Under the pieces are notes generated by a model. The model searched no databases and had not been told where the DNA came from. It saw only the letters and a program-made list of their open reading frames with translations. Of a DNA stretch of 64,000 bases, positions 29,614 to 37,735 are shown in pieces. Location of the stretch: the NCBI RefSeq assembly GCF_001425055.1, contig NZ_LMDK01000018.1, positions 372,001 to 436,000 of the forward strand, in the 5' to 3' direction. The position numbers and the translations under genes were made by a program. Positions within the stretch are counted from its first letter, which is position 1. Every line of letters starts with the position of its first letter. Source of the stretch: Pelomonas sp. Root1237 (GTDB lineage Bacteria > Pseudomonadota > Gammaproteobacteria > Burkholderiales > Burkholderiaceae_C).

Positions 29614-30738
29614 ATGACATTCACCGAGGAATTCGCCCAGGCCCTGCGCCACCAGCGCGTGCTGATGAAGCATCGCCCGGACCGGATGCGCTTTCGGCTG
29701 CTGATCTACCTGATCTGGACGCTTGGTTTCGGCACCGTTTTTTCTGTCATGGCCGGCCTGCAACAGGGCAATCTCGGTTCGCTCTTCTGGTGGCAGGCCC
29801 TGATGCCAGGCAACATGCTCGTCAGCCTGTGTGTGTCGATCGGCTTCTTCAGCATCTTTCGCGTCTTCGAGCGGCTGGCGCCGCAGCGCTGGCTGGACAC
29901 CATCATGGGTTGGCGCGACTGGCGCTCGGGACTGTTCTTCTCTGTGTTGTCCATCAGCTGCGCGCTGCTTGGCGTGGTCGTTGGCATGTGGCTGGTCGAC
30001 CGCATCTGGATGGGCAACGGCAACACGTTGCAGCTGCTGGGTAGCTTCGGTTTCTGGCGCCAGTTCCTGCTGATCTCGGTGTTCATTTCCGTCGTGGCGA
30101 GCTTTCGCTACCGCGCGCGGTGGCGCCAGGAGATGCTGCAGGCCCGGGTGACCGAGGCCCAGCTCAAGCTGCTGCAAGGCCAGATCGAGCCGCATTTCCT
30201 GTTCAACACGCTGGCCAATGTGCAAAGCCTGATCGACTTCGACCCGGCGCGGGCCAAGCAGATGCTGGAGCGCTTCACCGATTACCTGCGCGCCAGCCTG
30301 GGCCAGTTGCGCGGCGACACGACGACACTGGCCCAGGAGTTCGCGATGCTCGACGCCTACCTCGCGCTGATGCAGTTGCGCATGGGCGAGCGGCTGCGCG
30401 TGCGGCTGGAGCTGCCCGCTGAGTTGAACGGCATCGAACTGCCGCCGCTGCTCGTGCAGCCGCTGGTGGAGAACGCCATCCACCACGGCCTGGAGCCCAA
30501 GATCGCCGGCGGCGAGATCGTCGTCAGCGCGCGGCGTGAGGCCGACACGCTGGTCATCGATGTCGACGACGATGGTCAGGGGCTGGACGCCCCGAAACGG
30601 CGAGGTGGCAACGGCGTCGCCCTCGACAACATCCGCGAGCGGCTCAAAGCCCGCTGGGGCCTGCGCGCCACGCTCGAACTTCAACCCCGCGAAGGCGGCG
30701 GCACCCGCGCCCGCATCTGCATTCCCTTTTCTGCCTGA
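29614..30738 (+). CDS. LytS/YehU-type sensor histidine kinase
   Basis: 374-residue membrane kinase with four to five membrane segments in the first ~165 residues (LLIYLIWTLGFGTVFSVMAGL, MLVSLCVSIGFFSIF, LFFSVLSISCALLGVVVGMWLV, FLLISVFISVVASF). A His_kinase domain follows, with the phosphoacceptor in QGQIEPHFLFNTLANVQSL, and then an HATPase_c domain (PLLVQPLVENAIHHGLEP, DVDDDGQGLD, GNGVALDNIRERL). The ATG at 29614 is chosen for the hydrophilic N-terminus MTFTEEFAQALRHQ. It is 5 nt upstream of its LytTR partner. The signal is unknown. Confidence 0.93.
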   Translation: MTFTEEFAQALRHQRVLMKHRPDRMRFRLLIYLIWTLGFGTVFSVMAGLQQGNLGSLFWWQALMPGNMLVSLCVSIGFFSIFRVFERLAPQRWLDTIMGWRDWRSGLFFSVLSISCALLGVVVGMWLVDRIWMGNGNTLQLLGSFGFWRQFLLISVFISVVASFRYRARWRQEMLQARVTEAQLKLLQGQIEPHFLFNTLANVQSLIDFDPARAKQMLERFTDYLRASLGQLRGDTTTLAQEFAMLDAYLALMQLRMGERLRVRLELPAELNGIELPPLLVQPLVENAIHHGLEPKIAGGEIVVSARREADTLVIDVDDDGQGLDAPKRRGGNGVALDNIRERLKARWGLRATLELQPREGGGTRARICIPFSA

Positions 30739-30743
30739 ACACC

Positions 30744-31490
30744 ATGACGACAGCCCTCATCGCCGATGACGAACCCCACCTGGCCCAGTACCTGAAAGCC
30801 CAGCTCGCCCAGGCCTGGCCCGAGCTGCAGATCGTCAGGATCGCCGCCAACGGCGTCGAGGCCGCCGAAGCCATCGCCGACCTCGAGCCCGACCTGGCCT
30901 TTCTGGACATCCAGATGCCCGGCCTGACCGGCCTGGAGGTGGCCCAGGGCATCGAGGGTGCAACGCGCGTTGTCTTCGTGACGGCCTATGACCAGTACGC
31001 TGTCGAAGCCTTCGAGGCCCGTGCCGTCGACTACCTGCTCAAGCCGCTGAAAGCCGAGCGCCTGGCCGCGTGTGTGACGCGCCTGCGCCAGGAGGCGCCA
31101 CCGCCGGCTGGCGACGATGCGCTGGCCGAGACGCTCAAGCGGCTGCTGCCCACTGCGGCATCGGCACGGCTGCGCTATATCCGCGCCGCCCAGGGGGAGC
31201 TGATGCACCAGATTCCCGTCGATGAAGTGCTGTTCTTCCACGCAGACGACAAGTACACCGTCGTGCAGACGGCCACTGCCGAACACCTGATCCGCACGCC
31301 CATCTTCGAGCTCGGTGGCCAGTTGGACCCCGACCGCTTCTGGCAGGTGCACCGCTCCACCATCATCAACCTCGACCACCTCGCCGGCACGCGCCGCGAC
31401 GAGCAGAGCCGGCTCTTCGTGCGCATTCGCGGCCAGGCTCGCGAGCTGCCTGTCAGCCGCGCCTACGTTCATCTGTTCAAGGCGATGTAG
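30744..31490 (+). CDS. LytTR-family response regulator
   Basis: 248-residue partner of the LytS-type kinase. The receiver domain has ADDE near the N-terminus, phosphoacceptor D55 in LAFLDIQMPG, the conserved T in VFVTAYDQ and the K in YLLKPLK. A LytTR DNA-binding domain follows (VDEVLFFHADDKYTVVQTA, FWQVHRSTIINLDHLAG, LPVSRAYVHLFKAM). Targets in this genome are unknown. Spacing to the kinase shows one transcript. Confidence 0.94.
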   Translation: MTTALIADDEPHLAQYLKAQLAQAWPELQIVRIAANGVEAAEAIADLEPDLAFLDIQMPGLTGLEVAQGIEGATRVVFVTAYDQYAVEAFEARAVDYLLKPLKAERLAACVTRLRQEAPPPAGDDALAETLKRLLPTAASARLRYIRAAQGELMHQIPVDEVLFFHADDKYTVVQTATAEHLIRTPIFELGGQLDPDRFWQVHRSTIINLDHLAGTRRDEQSRLFVRIRGQARELPVSRAYVHLFKAM

Positions 31491-31520
31491 AACGGCCTTC
31501 ACCCGGCTTAGAGTCGGGGC

Positions 31521-32243
31521 ATGCTGTTGTCCCGCCGCTGCCTGCTGTTCGCCCCGGCTGTACTGCTGGGCACGGCCCAGGCCGCGCCGCCATTGGAGTG
31601 GGTGGCCGGGAATCTGCCACCCTTTGCGTGGGAGGCGAGCGGTGGCCCACGCGGCTTTGCCCACGAGTTGGCCGTTGCCATGGCCCAGCGCCTGGGCAGG
31701 CCGGCCCTCGTCAGCTACGTCCCCTGGGCGCGCGCGGTGCGCACGGTCGAGCAGGGGCGGCACTACGGCATCTTTCCGCTGGCGCGGACGCCGGACCGGG
31801 AGGCCCGCTTCCAGTGGCTGGTGCCGCTGATGACGGTGCGCTACGGCCTCTACACTCTCGCGACCGAGACGCGCCTGGAGCTCGACCAGTTGCGTGCGCT
31901 GCGCGTCGGCGTGCTGCGCGGCTCGCCCATTGCGGCCAATCTGCGGGCCGAGCGCTTCAAGACCATCGTCGAAGCGAAAGACTACCGCGACCTGTTGCGC
32001 CTCCTGCGCGAGCAGGCGCTGGATGCCGTCTACGCCGGCACGCCCATGCTGGAGGCTGCAATGGACGAGTATGGCCAGGCCCGCATGCTCTTCGTGTTGC
32101 AGACGACGCTCGGCGAAGCCACGCTCTACATGGCCGCGTCGCTCGGGCTCGATGCCGCCGAGGCACGGCGCTGGGTTGCGGCCTACCGCCAGCTTGAAGA
32201 AGACGGCACCGTCGCCCGCATCCGCCGCCGCTACCTGCAGTAA
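31521..32243 (+). CDS. periplasmic solute-binding protein (SBP_bac_3-like)
   Basis: 240 residues with a signal peptide (MLLSRRCLLFAPAVLLGTAQA) and the mixed-topology binding-protein pattern (LEWVAGNLPPFAWEASGGPRGFAHELAVAMAQRLGRP, PWARAVRTVEQGRH, LRALRVGVLRGS). It follows the LytTR regulator by 30 nt on the same strand and may be co-transcribed. A link such as ligand sensing through the kinase is possible but untested. No transporter genes are nearby. Confidence 0.8.
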   Translation: MLLSRRCLLFAPAVLLGTAQAAPPLEWVAGNLPPFAWEASGGPRGFAHELAVAMAQRLGRPALVSYVPWARAVRTVEQGRHYGIFPLARTPDREARFQWLVPLMTVRYGLYTLATETRLELDQLRALRVGVLRGSPIAANLRAERFKTIVEAKDYRDLLRLLREQALDAVYAGTPMLEAAMDEYGQARMLFVLQTTLGEATLYMAASLGLDAAEARRWVAAYRQLEEDGTVARIRRRYLQ

Positions 32244-32304
32244 GTTCTGGGGGCATGTCCGAAAGCTGCCAGGATCTGGCAGGGGCCCGTCCTAGACTGG
32301 CTGC

Positions 32305-33747
32305 ATGTTGTCCGAGACCCTCCCACCCGACGCCGCCTACGCCGTCCTGCAGTCGCACGACGCGCGCTTCGACGGGCGGCTCTATGTCGGCGTCACATCC
32401 ACCGGCATCTACTGCCGCCCCGTCTGCCGCGTGCGCCTGCCGCGGCGCGAGAACTGCCGCTTCTTCTCGACGGCAGCCCAGGCCGAAGCCGCCGCCTTTC
32501 GCCCCTGCATGAAATGCCGGCCCGAGCTGGCACCGCGCGCCCTGCCGTGGACGACGATGGACGCCTCGCGAACGCTCGCCCAGCAGGCCGCTGCCTGGCT
32601 GGATGCCTGCGATGACGCCGAGGCCAGCGTCGAAGACCTGGCAGCCCATCTCGGCATCACGAGCCGGCATCTGCGCCGCATCTTTCAGGCCGAGCACGGC
32701 GTGTCGCCCTTGCAATACCTGCAGACGCGCCGCCTGCTGCTCGCCAAGGCCCTGCTGACCGACAGCACGCTGCCCGTCAGCGAGATCGCCTTCGCGGCCG
32801 GCTATGCGAGCCTGCGGCGCTTCAACGCCGCCTTCGTCGAGCACTACCGCCTGCAGCCCACAGCCCTGCGGCGCGAGGGTGGCGGTGCGGCCCCCGTGTC
32901 GCGGCTGCGGCTGAGCTACCGCCAGCCCTATGACGTGGCCGGCGTGCTGGCGTTTCTTGCGCCGCGTGCGATCACAGGGGTTGAGCGGGTGGAGGAGGGC
33001 GGTGTCACACGCTCCCTGGCGCTGACTCACGCCGGCCGGCGCCATGCCGGCTGGCTGCGCGTGAGCTTCGCCAAGGCGGGAGAGGTCGGCGTCGAACTGT
33101 CCCCCACGCTCTGGCCTGCCGTCGGCTCGCTATTGCCGCTGTTGCGCCGCTGGCTGGACCTGGACGCCGAACCCGAGGCCATCGCCGCTGCGTTGGGCGA
33201 GGCGGCCGTCGCAGGCCAGCGGCTGCCGGGCTGCCTGGACCGCTTCGAGCTGGCGGTACGCGCCGTACTGGGCCAGCAGGTCACCGTGGCGGCCGCTCGC
33301 ACACTCGCCGGCCGTTTCGTCGAGCGTTTCGGTGAAGCCTTGTCCGACGCGCCGGAAGGCTGCCAACGCTTGTTCCCCACACCCGAGTGCATTGCCGAGG
33401 CGACGCGCGACGACATCGCGTCACTCGGCATCATTGGCCGGCGTGCCGACAGCCTCATCGCCCTGGCCCAGGCCTGGCCGACGCTGGCCTTTGCCCGCCA
33501 CGAGGGTTCACCAGAAGCCGCTGCCGCCGAGCTGACGGCCATCCCCGGCATCGGCCCCTGGACAGCCGGCTACATGTTGATGCGGGGCTGGAGCTGGCCC
33601 GACGCTTTCCCGCCCGGCGACGTCGTCCTGCGCAAGGCCCTGAGCCGCGAAGGCCCGTTGCTGTCGCCCAAGGCCTATCTCGAAGCCGCGGAGCACTATC
33701 GCCCCTACCGCAGCTACGCCGTCCTTCATCTCTGGAGAAGGGCTTGA
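32305..33747 (+). CDS. alkA: Ada zinc/AraC domain fused to AlkA-type 3-methyladenine DNA glycosylase
   Basis: 480-residue fusion for sensing and repairing alkylated DNA. The Ada N-terminal zinc domain has C37, C41, C68 and C71 (GIYCRPVCRVR, FRPCMKCRPEL), with C37 the expected methyl acceptor from phosphotriesters. An AraC helix-turn-helix follows (LGITSRHLRRIFQAEHG, VSEIAFAAGYASLRRFNAAF). Then comes the AlkA N-terminal domain and a HhH-GPD glycosylase domain (ELTAIPGIGPWTAGYMLMRG, with catalytic Asp in FPPGDVVL). The usual Ada C-terminal methyltransferase is absent here but is supplied by the ogt gene 110 nt downstream. This suggests a self-regulated alkylation response operon. Confidence 0.93.
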   Translation: MLSETLPPDAAYAVLQSHDARFDGRLYVGVTSTGIYCRPVCRVRLPRRENCRFFSTAAQAEAAAFRPCMKCRPELAPRALPWTTMDASRTLAQQAAAWLDACDDAEASVEDLAAHLGITSRHLRRIFQAEHGVSPLQYLQTRRLLLAKALLTDSTLPVSEIAFAAGYASLRRFNAAFVEHYRLQPTALRREGGGAAPVSRLRLSYRQPYDVAGVLAFLAPRAITGVERVEEGGVTRSLALTHAGRRHAGWLRVSFAKAGEVGVELSPTLWPAVGSLLPLLRRWLDLDAEPEAIAAALGEAAVAGQRLPGCLDRFELAVRAVLGQQVTVAAARTLAGRFVERFGEALSDAPEGCQRLFPTPECIAEATRDDIASLGIIGRRADSLIALAQAWPTLAFARHEGSPEAAAAELTAIPGIGPWTAGYMLMRGWSWPDAFPPGDVVLRKALSREGPLLSPKAYLEAAEHYRPYRSYAVLHLWRRA

Positions 33748-33758
33748 CCCACCCCGTA

Positions 33759-33786
33759 CGCGCTTCGCGCGCCCCCTCAAGGGGGC
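33759..33786. repeat. REP-like palindromic intergenic repeat
   Basis: Two adjacent palindromes, CGCGCTTCGCGC (33759-33770) and GCCCCC-TCAA-GGGGGC (33771-33786), followed by a second stem region up to about 33810 (ACTGCCAGTGGCCTGGCAAAGCCAGT). A related element lies at 47396-47432. This form, CCCCCTTG(A/G)GGGGGC plus a GAAG-containing half, is common between genes in Burkholderiales. It sits between the Ada-AlkA gene and ogt, so it may also affect mRNA stability within the operon. Confidence 0.6.
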
Positions 33787-33856
33787 ACTGCCAGTGGCCT
33801 GGCAAAGCCAGTTGCGCGGCAGTCGCGCGGCCAATCAGAAAGATCGGAGTTACTCG

Positions 33857-34345
33857 ATGAACCATCACGTTTTGCAACGCAGGATCGAAACCCCACTCGG
33901 CCCACTGACGGCCGCGCGCAGCGCCACGGGCCTGTCGGGCCTGTGGTTTGACGGGCAGAAGCACCATCCCGGCGCGCTTGACGTGCCTGAGGACGACGGC
34001 AGCGACGCCGTCCTGTCGGCCACCGAAGCCGCGCTGACGGCCTATTTCAGCGGCAAGTCTTTCGACCTCCCGCCGCTGGACCCGGCCGGCACGGCCTTTC
34101 AGCGCGAGGTCTGGCAGGCGCTGCTGGCCATCGCGCCGGGGCAGCCCTCGACCTATGGCGCACTGGCCGAGCGGCTGGGGCGCGCCAGTGCGGCGCGGGC
34201 ACTGGGCGCCGCAGTAGGCCGCAACCCGATCTCCGTTCTCGTGCCCTGCCATCGCGTCGTCGGCGCCGATGGCTCATTGACCGGCTATGCCGGCGGGTTG
34301 GAGCGCAAGCAGGCCCTGTTGAGCCTGGAGGGTGTTACCGCATGA
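33857..34345 (+). CDS. ogt: methylated-DNA--protein-cysteine S-methyltransferase
   Basis: 162-residue suicide repair protein that removes O6-methyl from guanine. It shows the DNA-binding helix region (FQREVWQALLAIAPGQPSTYGALAERLG) and the active site VLVPCHRVVG with the acceptor cysteine, then GYAGGLERKQALL. Start at 33857 (MNHHVLQRR) has GGAG at 33846-33849 upstream; the in-frame ATG at 33794 lies in the repeat. It is downstream of the Ada-AlkA fusion and its stop overlaps the EamA transporter start by four bases. Confidence 0.95.
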   Translation: MNHHVLQRRIETPLGPLTAARSATGLSGLWFDGQKHHPGALDVPEDDGSDAVLSATEAALTAYFSGKSFDLPPLDPAGTAFQREVWQALLAIAPGQPSTYGALAERLGRASAARALGAAVGRNPISVLVPCHRVVGADGSLTGYAGGLERKQALLSLEGVTA

Positions 34346-35223
34346 AGGCTTTCGACATCGGCGAGCTGGTACTGCTCGCCGCGCTCTGGGGCGCCTCCTT
34401 CCTGTTCATGCGCCTCGGGGCCCATGAGTTCGGGCCAATCGCGCTGGCGGCCGTGCGCGTCGGCCTGGCCAGCGCCATGCTGATCCCGCTGCTGGCAGCG
34501 CGCGGCAATCTGGCTGACCTGCGCAAGCACTGGAAGGGCTTGCTGCTCGTCGGCGCGCTCAACAGCGCCATCCCGTTTGCGTTGTTCTCCTTCGCGGCCC
34601 TGTCCATCACGGCCGGCCTGTCCAGCATCGTCAACGCGACGACGCCGTTGTGGACGGCCGTCGTCGCCTTCGTCTGGTTGCGCCAGGGGCTGACACCATG
34701 GCGCGTGCTCGGCCTCGTCATCGGCTTTGCGGGCGTGGCCTTCCTGGCCTGGGACAAGGCCGGCTTCAAGCCCGGCGAGGACCATTCGGGCTTCTGGGCC
34801 GTGCTGGCCTGCGCGACGGCCACCCTCTGCTACGGCATCGCGGCGAACGCAACCAAACGCTATCTGGCCGGCGTTTCTCCTCTCGCCGTGGCCACTGGCA
34901 GCCAGTTCGCCGCCGCCGTGCTGCTGGCGCTGCCAGCCGCCTGGCTGTGGCCGGCCGCCATGCCGAGCAACGTCGCCTGGGGCTCGGCGCTGGCGCTTGC
35001 CGGCCTGTGCACGGCGCTGGCCTACATCCTCTATTTCCGGCTGATGAGCCGAGTCGGGCCGACGAACGCGGTATCGGTGACCTTTCTGATCCCGCTCTTT
35101 GCCATCCTGTGGGGGGCGCTCTTCCTGCAGGAAGCCATCACGTCCCAGATGGTGGCCGGCGGCGCCATCGTGCTGGTCGGCATTGCGCTGGCGCTGGGCC
35201 TGGTGGGCCCCAAGCCGCGCTGA
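34342..35223 (+). CDS. EamA/DMT-family transporter
   Basis: 293-residue inner-membrane protein with ten predicted membrane segments in two EamA repeats (LVLLAALWGASFLFMRLGA ..., AVLACATATLCYGIAANATKRY ...). Typical motifs are PLWTAVVAFVWLRQGLTPWRVLGLVIGFAGV and FLIPLFAILWGALFLQEAIT. The substrate is unknown; relatives export amino acids or other metabolites. The four-base overlap with ogt puts it at the end of the alkylation-repair operon, which may be functional or accidental. Confidence 0.9.
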   Translation: MKAFDIGELVLLAALWGASFLFMRLGAHEFGPIALAAVRVGLASAMLIPLLAARGNLADLRKHWKGLLLVGALNSAIPFALFSFAALSITAGLSSIVNATTPLWTAVVAFVWLRQGLTPWRVLGLVIGFAGVAFLAWDKAGFKPGEDHSGFWAVLACATATLCYGIAANATKRYLAGVSPLAVATGSQFAAAVLLALPAAWLWPAAMPSNVAWGSALALAGLCTALAYILYFRLMSRVGPTNAVSVTFLIPLFAILWGALFLQEAITSQMVAGGAIVLVGIALALGLVGPKPR

Positions 35224-35291
35224 AGTCACGCGGCGGATCTCCAGGCGCCTCGGCGCGGCGCAAACAGTGATAGCGTGCGCGCCATTGCATT

Positions 35292-35305
35292 TGGTAGCGC
35301 TACCT
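35292..35305. promoter_or_regulatory. LacI-type operator upstream of the beta-helix gene
   Basis: TGGTAGCGCTACCT contains a perfect 12-bp palindrome GGTAGCGCTACC centred on CG, the usual form of LacI/GalR-family operators. It lies 23 nt upstream of the beta-helix ATG, where a bound repressor would block transcription. No LacI-family gene is in the window, so the regulator is encoded elsewhere if the site is used. Confidence 0.6.
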
Positions 35306-35327
35306 TAAGGCGCATGGAGACCGCACG

Positions 35328-37163
35328 ATGTCCTTGCTCCCATCCCGCCGCTGGATCGGCGCTCTCGGCTTGCTGGCCGCACAGATCCTGGCCACCACCG
35401 CCATGGCCCAGCCCTCGGGCGGCCCTTATGGTCCGGTGCCGCAACGCTACGCGGTGCCCAAGGCGCCGCACGTCTATTTCGTGGCGCCTGACGGCAAGGC
35501 CGAGGCTTCCGGTGCGTCGATCAACGAGGCAACGTCCATCGAGGAAGCGGTGACGCGCGTCGTCACCGGCGACGCCATCGTCATGCGCGGCGGCACCTAC
35601 CGCACCGGCGGTCTTCAGCTCAACCAAGGCATCACCATCCAGCCTTATCTGGATGAAGTGCCTGTGCTCAAGGGCACGCGCGTGGCGATCGAGTGGCAGA
35701 GCCTGGGCAACAACGTCTGGCGCACGAAATGGGCCACGCTGTTCCCGGCCCAGCCGCTGGGCTGGTGGCAACGGGAGCGTGAGGGCATGAAGACGCCGCT
35801 GCACCGCTTCAACAACGACATGGTCTTCATCGACGGCGAGCCGCTGCAGTCCGCGGGCTGGGAAGGCGAGGTCAGTGCCAAGGCCTACTACGTCGACTAC
35901 GCCAAGGGTCATGTCTACATCGGCGCCGACCCGACCGGTCGCCTCGTCGAGATCACGGCGCACGACATCGCCCTGCACCGCCCCTCGCGCGAAGTCCACG
36001 GCAAGCCGTCGGACCGCAAGGGCCCGACTCTGCGCGGCATCACCTTCACGCAATACGCCTACCGGGCCATCGACATCGAGGGCAAGAAGCCGTCGACGCT
36101 GGTGTCGGAAGAACCGACCGACGATCCCGTCGGCCCGTCACCTGAAAGCGAGCACGGCAAGGAGGTCATGGGCACGCTGCTGGAGAACGTCACCATCAGC
36201 CATTGCTCGCGCGTGGCCGGCTACTTCCGCGGCGACGGGCTCGTCATCCGCAACTCCCTCATCAGCGACACCGGCACCGAGGGCATCTATGTCATCGGCT
36301 CGTCGGACGTGCTGCTGGAGCGCAACCTCATCCGGCGCAACAACGTGGAGAAGTTGACCGGCTATTTCCCGGCAGCGGTGAAGATCTTCAACCAGTCCTA
36401 CCGCGTCACCGTGCGCGACAACCTCATCGTCGAGCAGCCGAACTCCAATGGTGTCTGGTACGACGTGGGCAATGTCGGCGGCGCGTTCGTCAACAACCAC
36501 GTCGAAGGCACGATGGCGGGCCTGTTCTTCGAGATCTCGAAGGGCATCGTCGTGGCTGGCAATGTGTTCGTGAACAACGTGCAGGGCATCCGCATCCTGA
36601 ACAGCTCGGACGCCCGCATCCTCCACAACACCTTCGTCAATTCGCCGGCCCTGATCGACCGCAACGAGCGCAGCGCGCAGGGCGACCACTTCGGCTGGCA
36701 TCCGCAGACGGGGCCGGACGTCAGCGAGCGTGTCGGCCATGTGTTCGAAGGCAATCTGCTGGTGGCCGATGCCGCGGTGAAGGGTCCGCTGCTGCGCGTC
36801 GAACAGGCGGCGGTCACCTGCGGCAAGGTCACGCAGACCATGATGAGCCGCGTCGACGGCAATGTATATCTGCGTGCGGGCAGCGGCCAACCGCTGATCA
36901 GCTGGGCGCCGCTGCCGGAAGCGGCTTGCCAGGCCCACTTCGCCAGCCTCGACGCCCTCCGCCAGGCGGTGCCGGGTGCGGAGGCAAGGGGCCGGGCGCT
37001 GCCGGCCTACGCAGGGGCGGTGTTTCGTAGCCCGGAGCTGCGGCGGTTTGAGCTGGCGCGCGTGCCGGACGGGGTCCAGCCGCTACCGATACCGGCCGAG
37101 GTGCGCAAACTGCTGGGCTGGGAGGCCAGCCACCAGCCGGGCGCGCTCCCCGCGGCCCGCTGA
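35328..37163 (+). CDS. secreted right-handed parallel beta-helix protein
   Basis: 611 residues with a signal peptide ending near TTAMA (residue 26). The body shows repeated beta-helix rungs (LENVTISHCSRVAGYFRGDGLVIRNSLISDTGTEGIYVIG at about 280-320, LFFEISKGIVVAGNVFVNNVQGIRILNSSDARILHNTFVN at about 395-435), as in polysaccharide lyases and surface glycan-binding proteins. An N-terminal GDAIVMRGGTYRTGG is typical of pectate-lyase-like folds. The substrate and catalytic residues cannot be assigned. A LacI-type operator lies 23 nt upstream, hinting at sugar-controlled expression. A second copy of its last ~160 codons is found at 42305-42790. Confidence 0.85.
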   Translation: MSLLPSRRWIGALGLLAAQILATTAMAQPSGGPYGPVPQRYAVPKAPHVYFVAPDGKAEASGASINEATSIEEAVTRVVTGDAIVMRGGTYRTGGLQLNQGITIQPYLDEVPVLKGTRVAIEWQSLGNNVWRTKWATLFPAQPLGWWQREREGMKTPLHRFNNDMVFIDGEPLQSAGWEGEVSAKAYYVDYAKGHVYIGADPTGRLVEITAHDIALHRPSREVHGKPSDRKGPTLRGITFTQYAYRAIDIEGKKPSTLVSEEPTDDPVGPSPESEHGKEVMGTLLENVTISHCSRVAGYFRGDGLVIRNSLISDTGTEGIYVIGSSDVLLERNLIRRNNVEKLTGYFPAAVKIFNQSYRVTVRDNLIVEQPNSNGVWYDVGNVGGAFVNNHVEGTMAGLFFEISKGIVVAGNVFVNNVQGIRILNSSDARILHNTFVNSPALIDRNERSAQGDHFGWHPQTGPDVSERVGHVFEGNLLVADAAVKGPLLRVEQAAVTCGKVTQTMMSRVDGNVYLRAGSGQPLISWAPLPEAACQAHFASLDALRQAVPGAEARGRALPAYAGAVFRSPELRRFELARVPDGVQPLPIPAEVRKLLGWEASHQPGALPAAR

Positions 37164-37384
37164 GCTGATCACGCAGAAGCTCAGCAGCTCCGCGATCACC
37201 AGGTCGGTCCCAACGTGGCATGGGAGAAGGCCAGGCTGGGCATGGGAAGCCGGTCGACATACAGGCCATTGCTAGCCAGCCATGGGACGGCAAAGCGGCG
37301 CGATCGTCGGCCAGCGTGTCGGAGTCTTCGCCGGCAACGCTCGCCGAACTTCACCGAGGGAGCCGTTGTGGGCGCCGTCCTCAC
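37164..37384. other. intergenic stretch without recognisable gene
   Basis: About 220 bases between the beta-helix gene and the cytochrome c peroxidase remnant. A minus-strand frame across 37196-37384 reads through but shows no motif I recognise. It may be remnant DNA from the rearrangements that built this region. Confidence 0.4.
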
Positions 37385-37735
37385 CTAACGTCGTTGCAGA
37401 TCATCCGCCGTCAAGGTCTGCAGGAAAGCCACGATGTCCGCCTTCTCTGCGTCAAGCAGAATCAAAGGCCGTCCGCTGGTACGACTTCGGTAATACACCT
37501 CTAGGTCGACCGCCTCGGCCAGCGTTGGCACGCTACCGTCGTGCATGTACGGAGCCGTCAGGCCGACGTTACGCAGACTGGGCGTCTTGAACCGACCGAT
37601 GTCTTTGGGTTCTCGGGTCACCACGAAACGGCCAAGCTCGGCAAGTTCAGGTTCCCTTGCAATGACCAGCCCGGTGTCCGGCTCTTTGTCAGCCAGGCTC
37701 AAGAAGATCCGCACCAGCTCGTCTGAAGATTTCGC
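37385..37735 (-). pseudogene. 3' remnant of a di-haem cytochrome c peroxidase (MauG/CCP family)
   Basis: The minus-strand frame ends with a clear C-terminal CCP segment: GRFVVTREPKDIGRFKTPSLRNVGLTAPYMHDGSVPTLAEAVD, about 115 residues before the stop at 37385. This contains the KTPSLRNV and PYMHDG motifs of the C-terminal haem domain. The expected N-terminal half with the CxxCH haem sites is absent; upstream of about 37735 the sequence becomes RHS coding on the other strand. It is a truncated gene, not a functional peroxidase. Confidence 0.75.
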
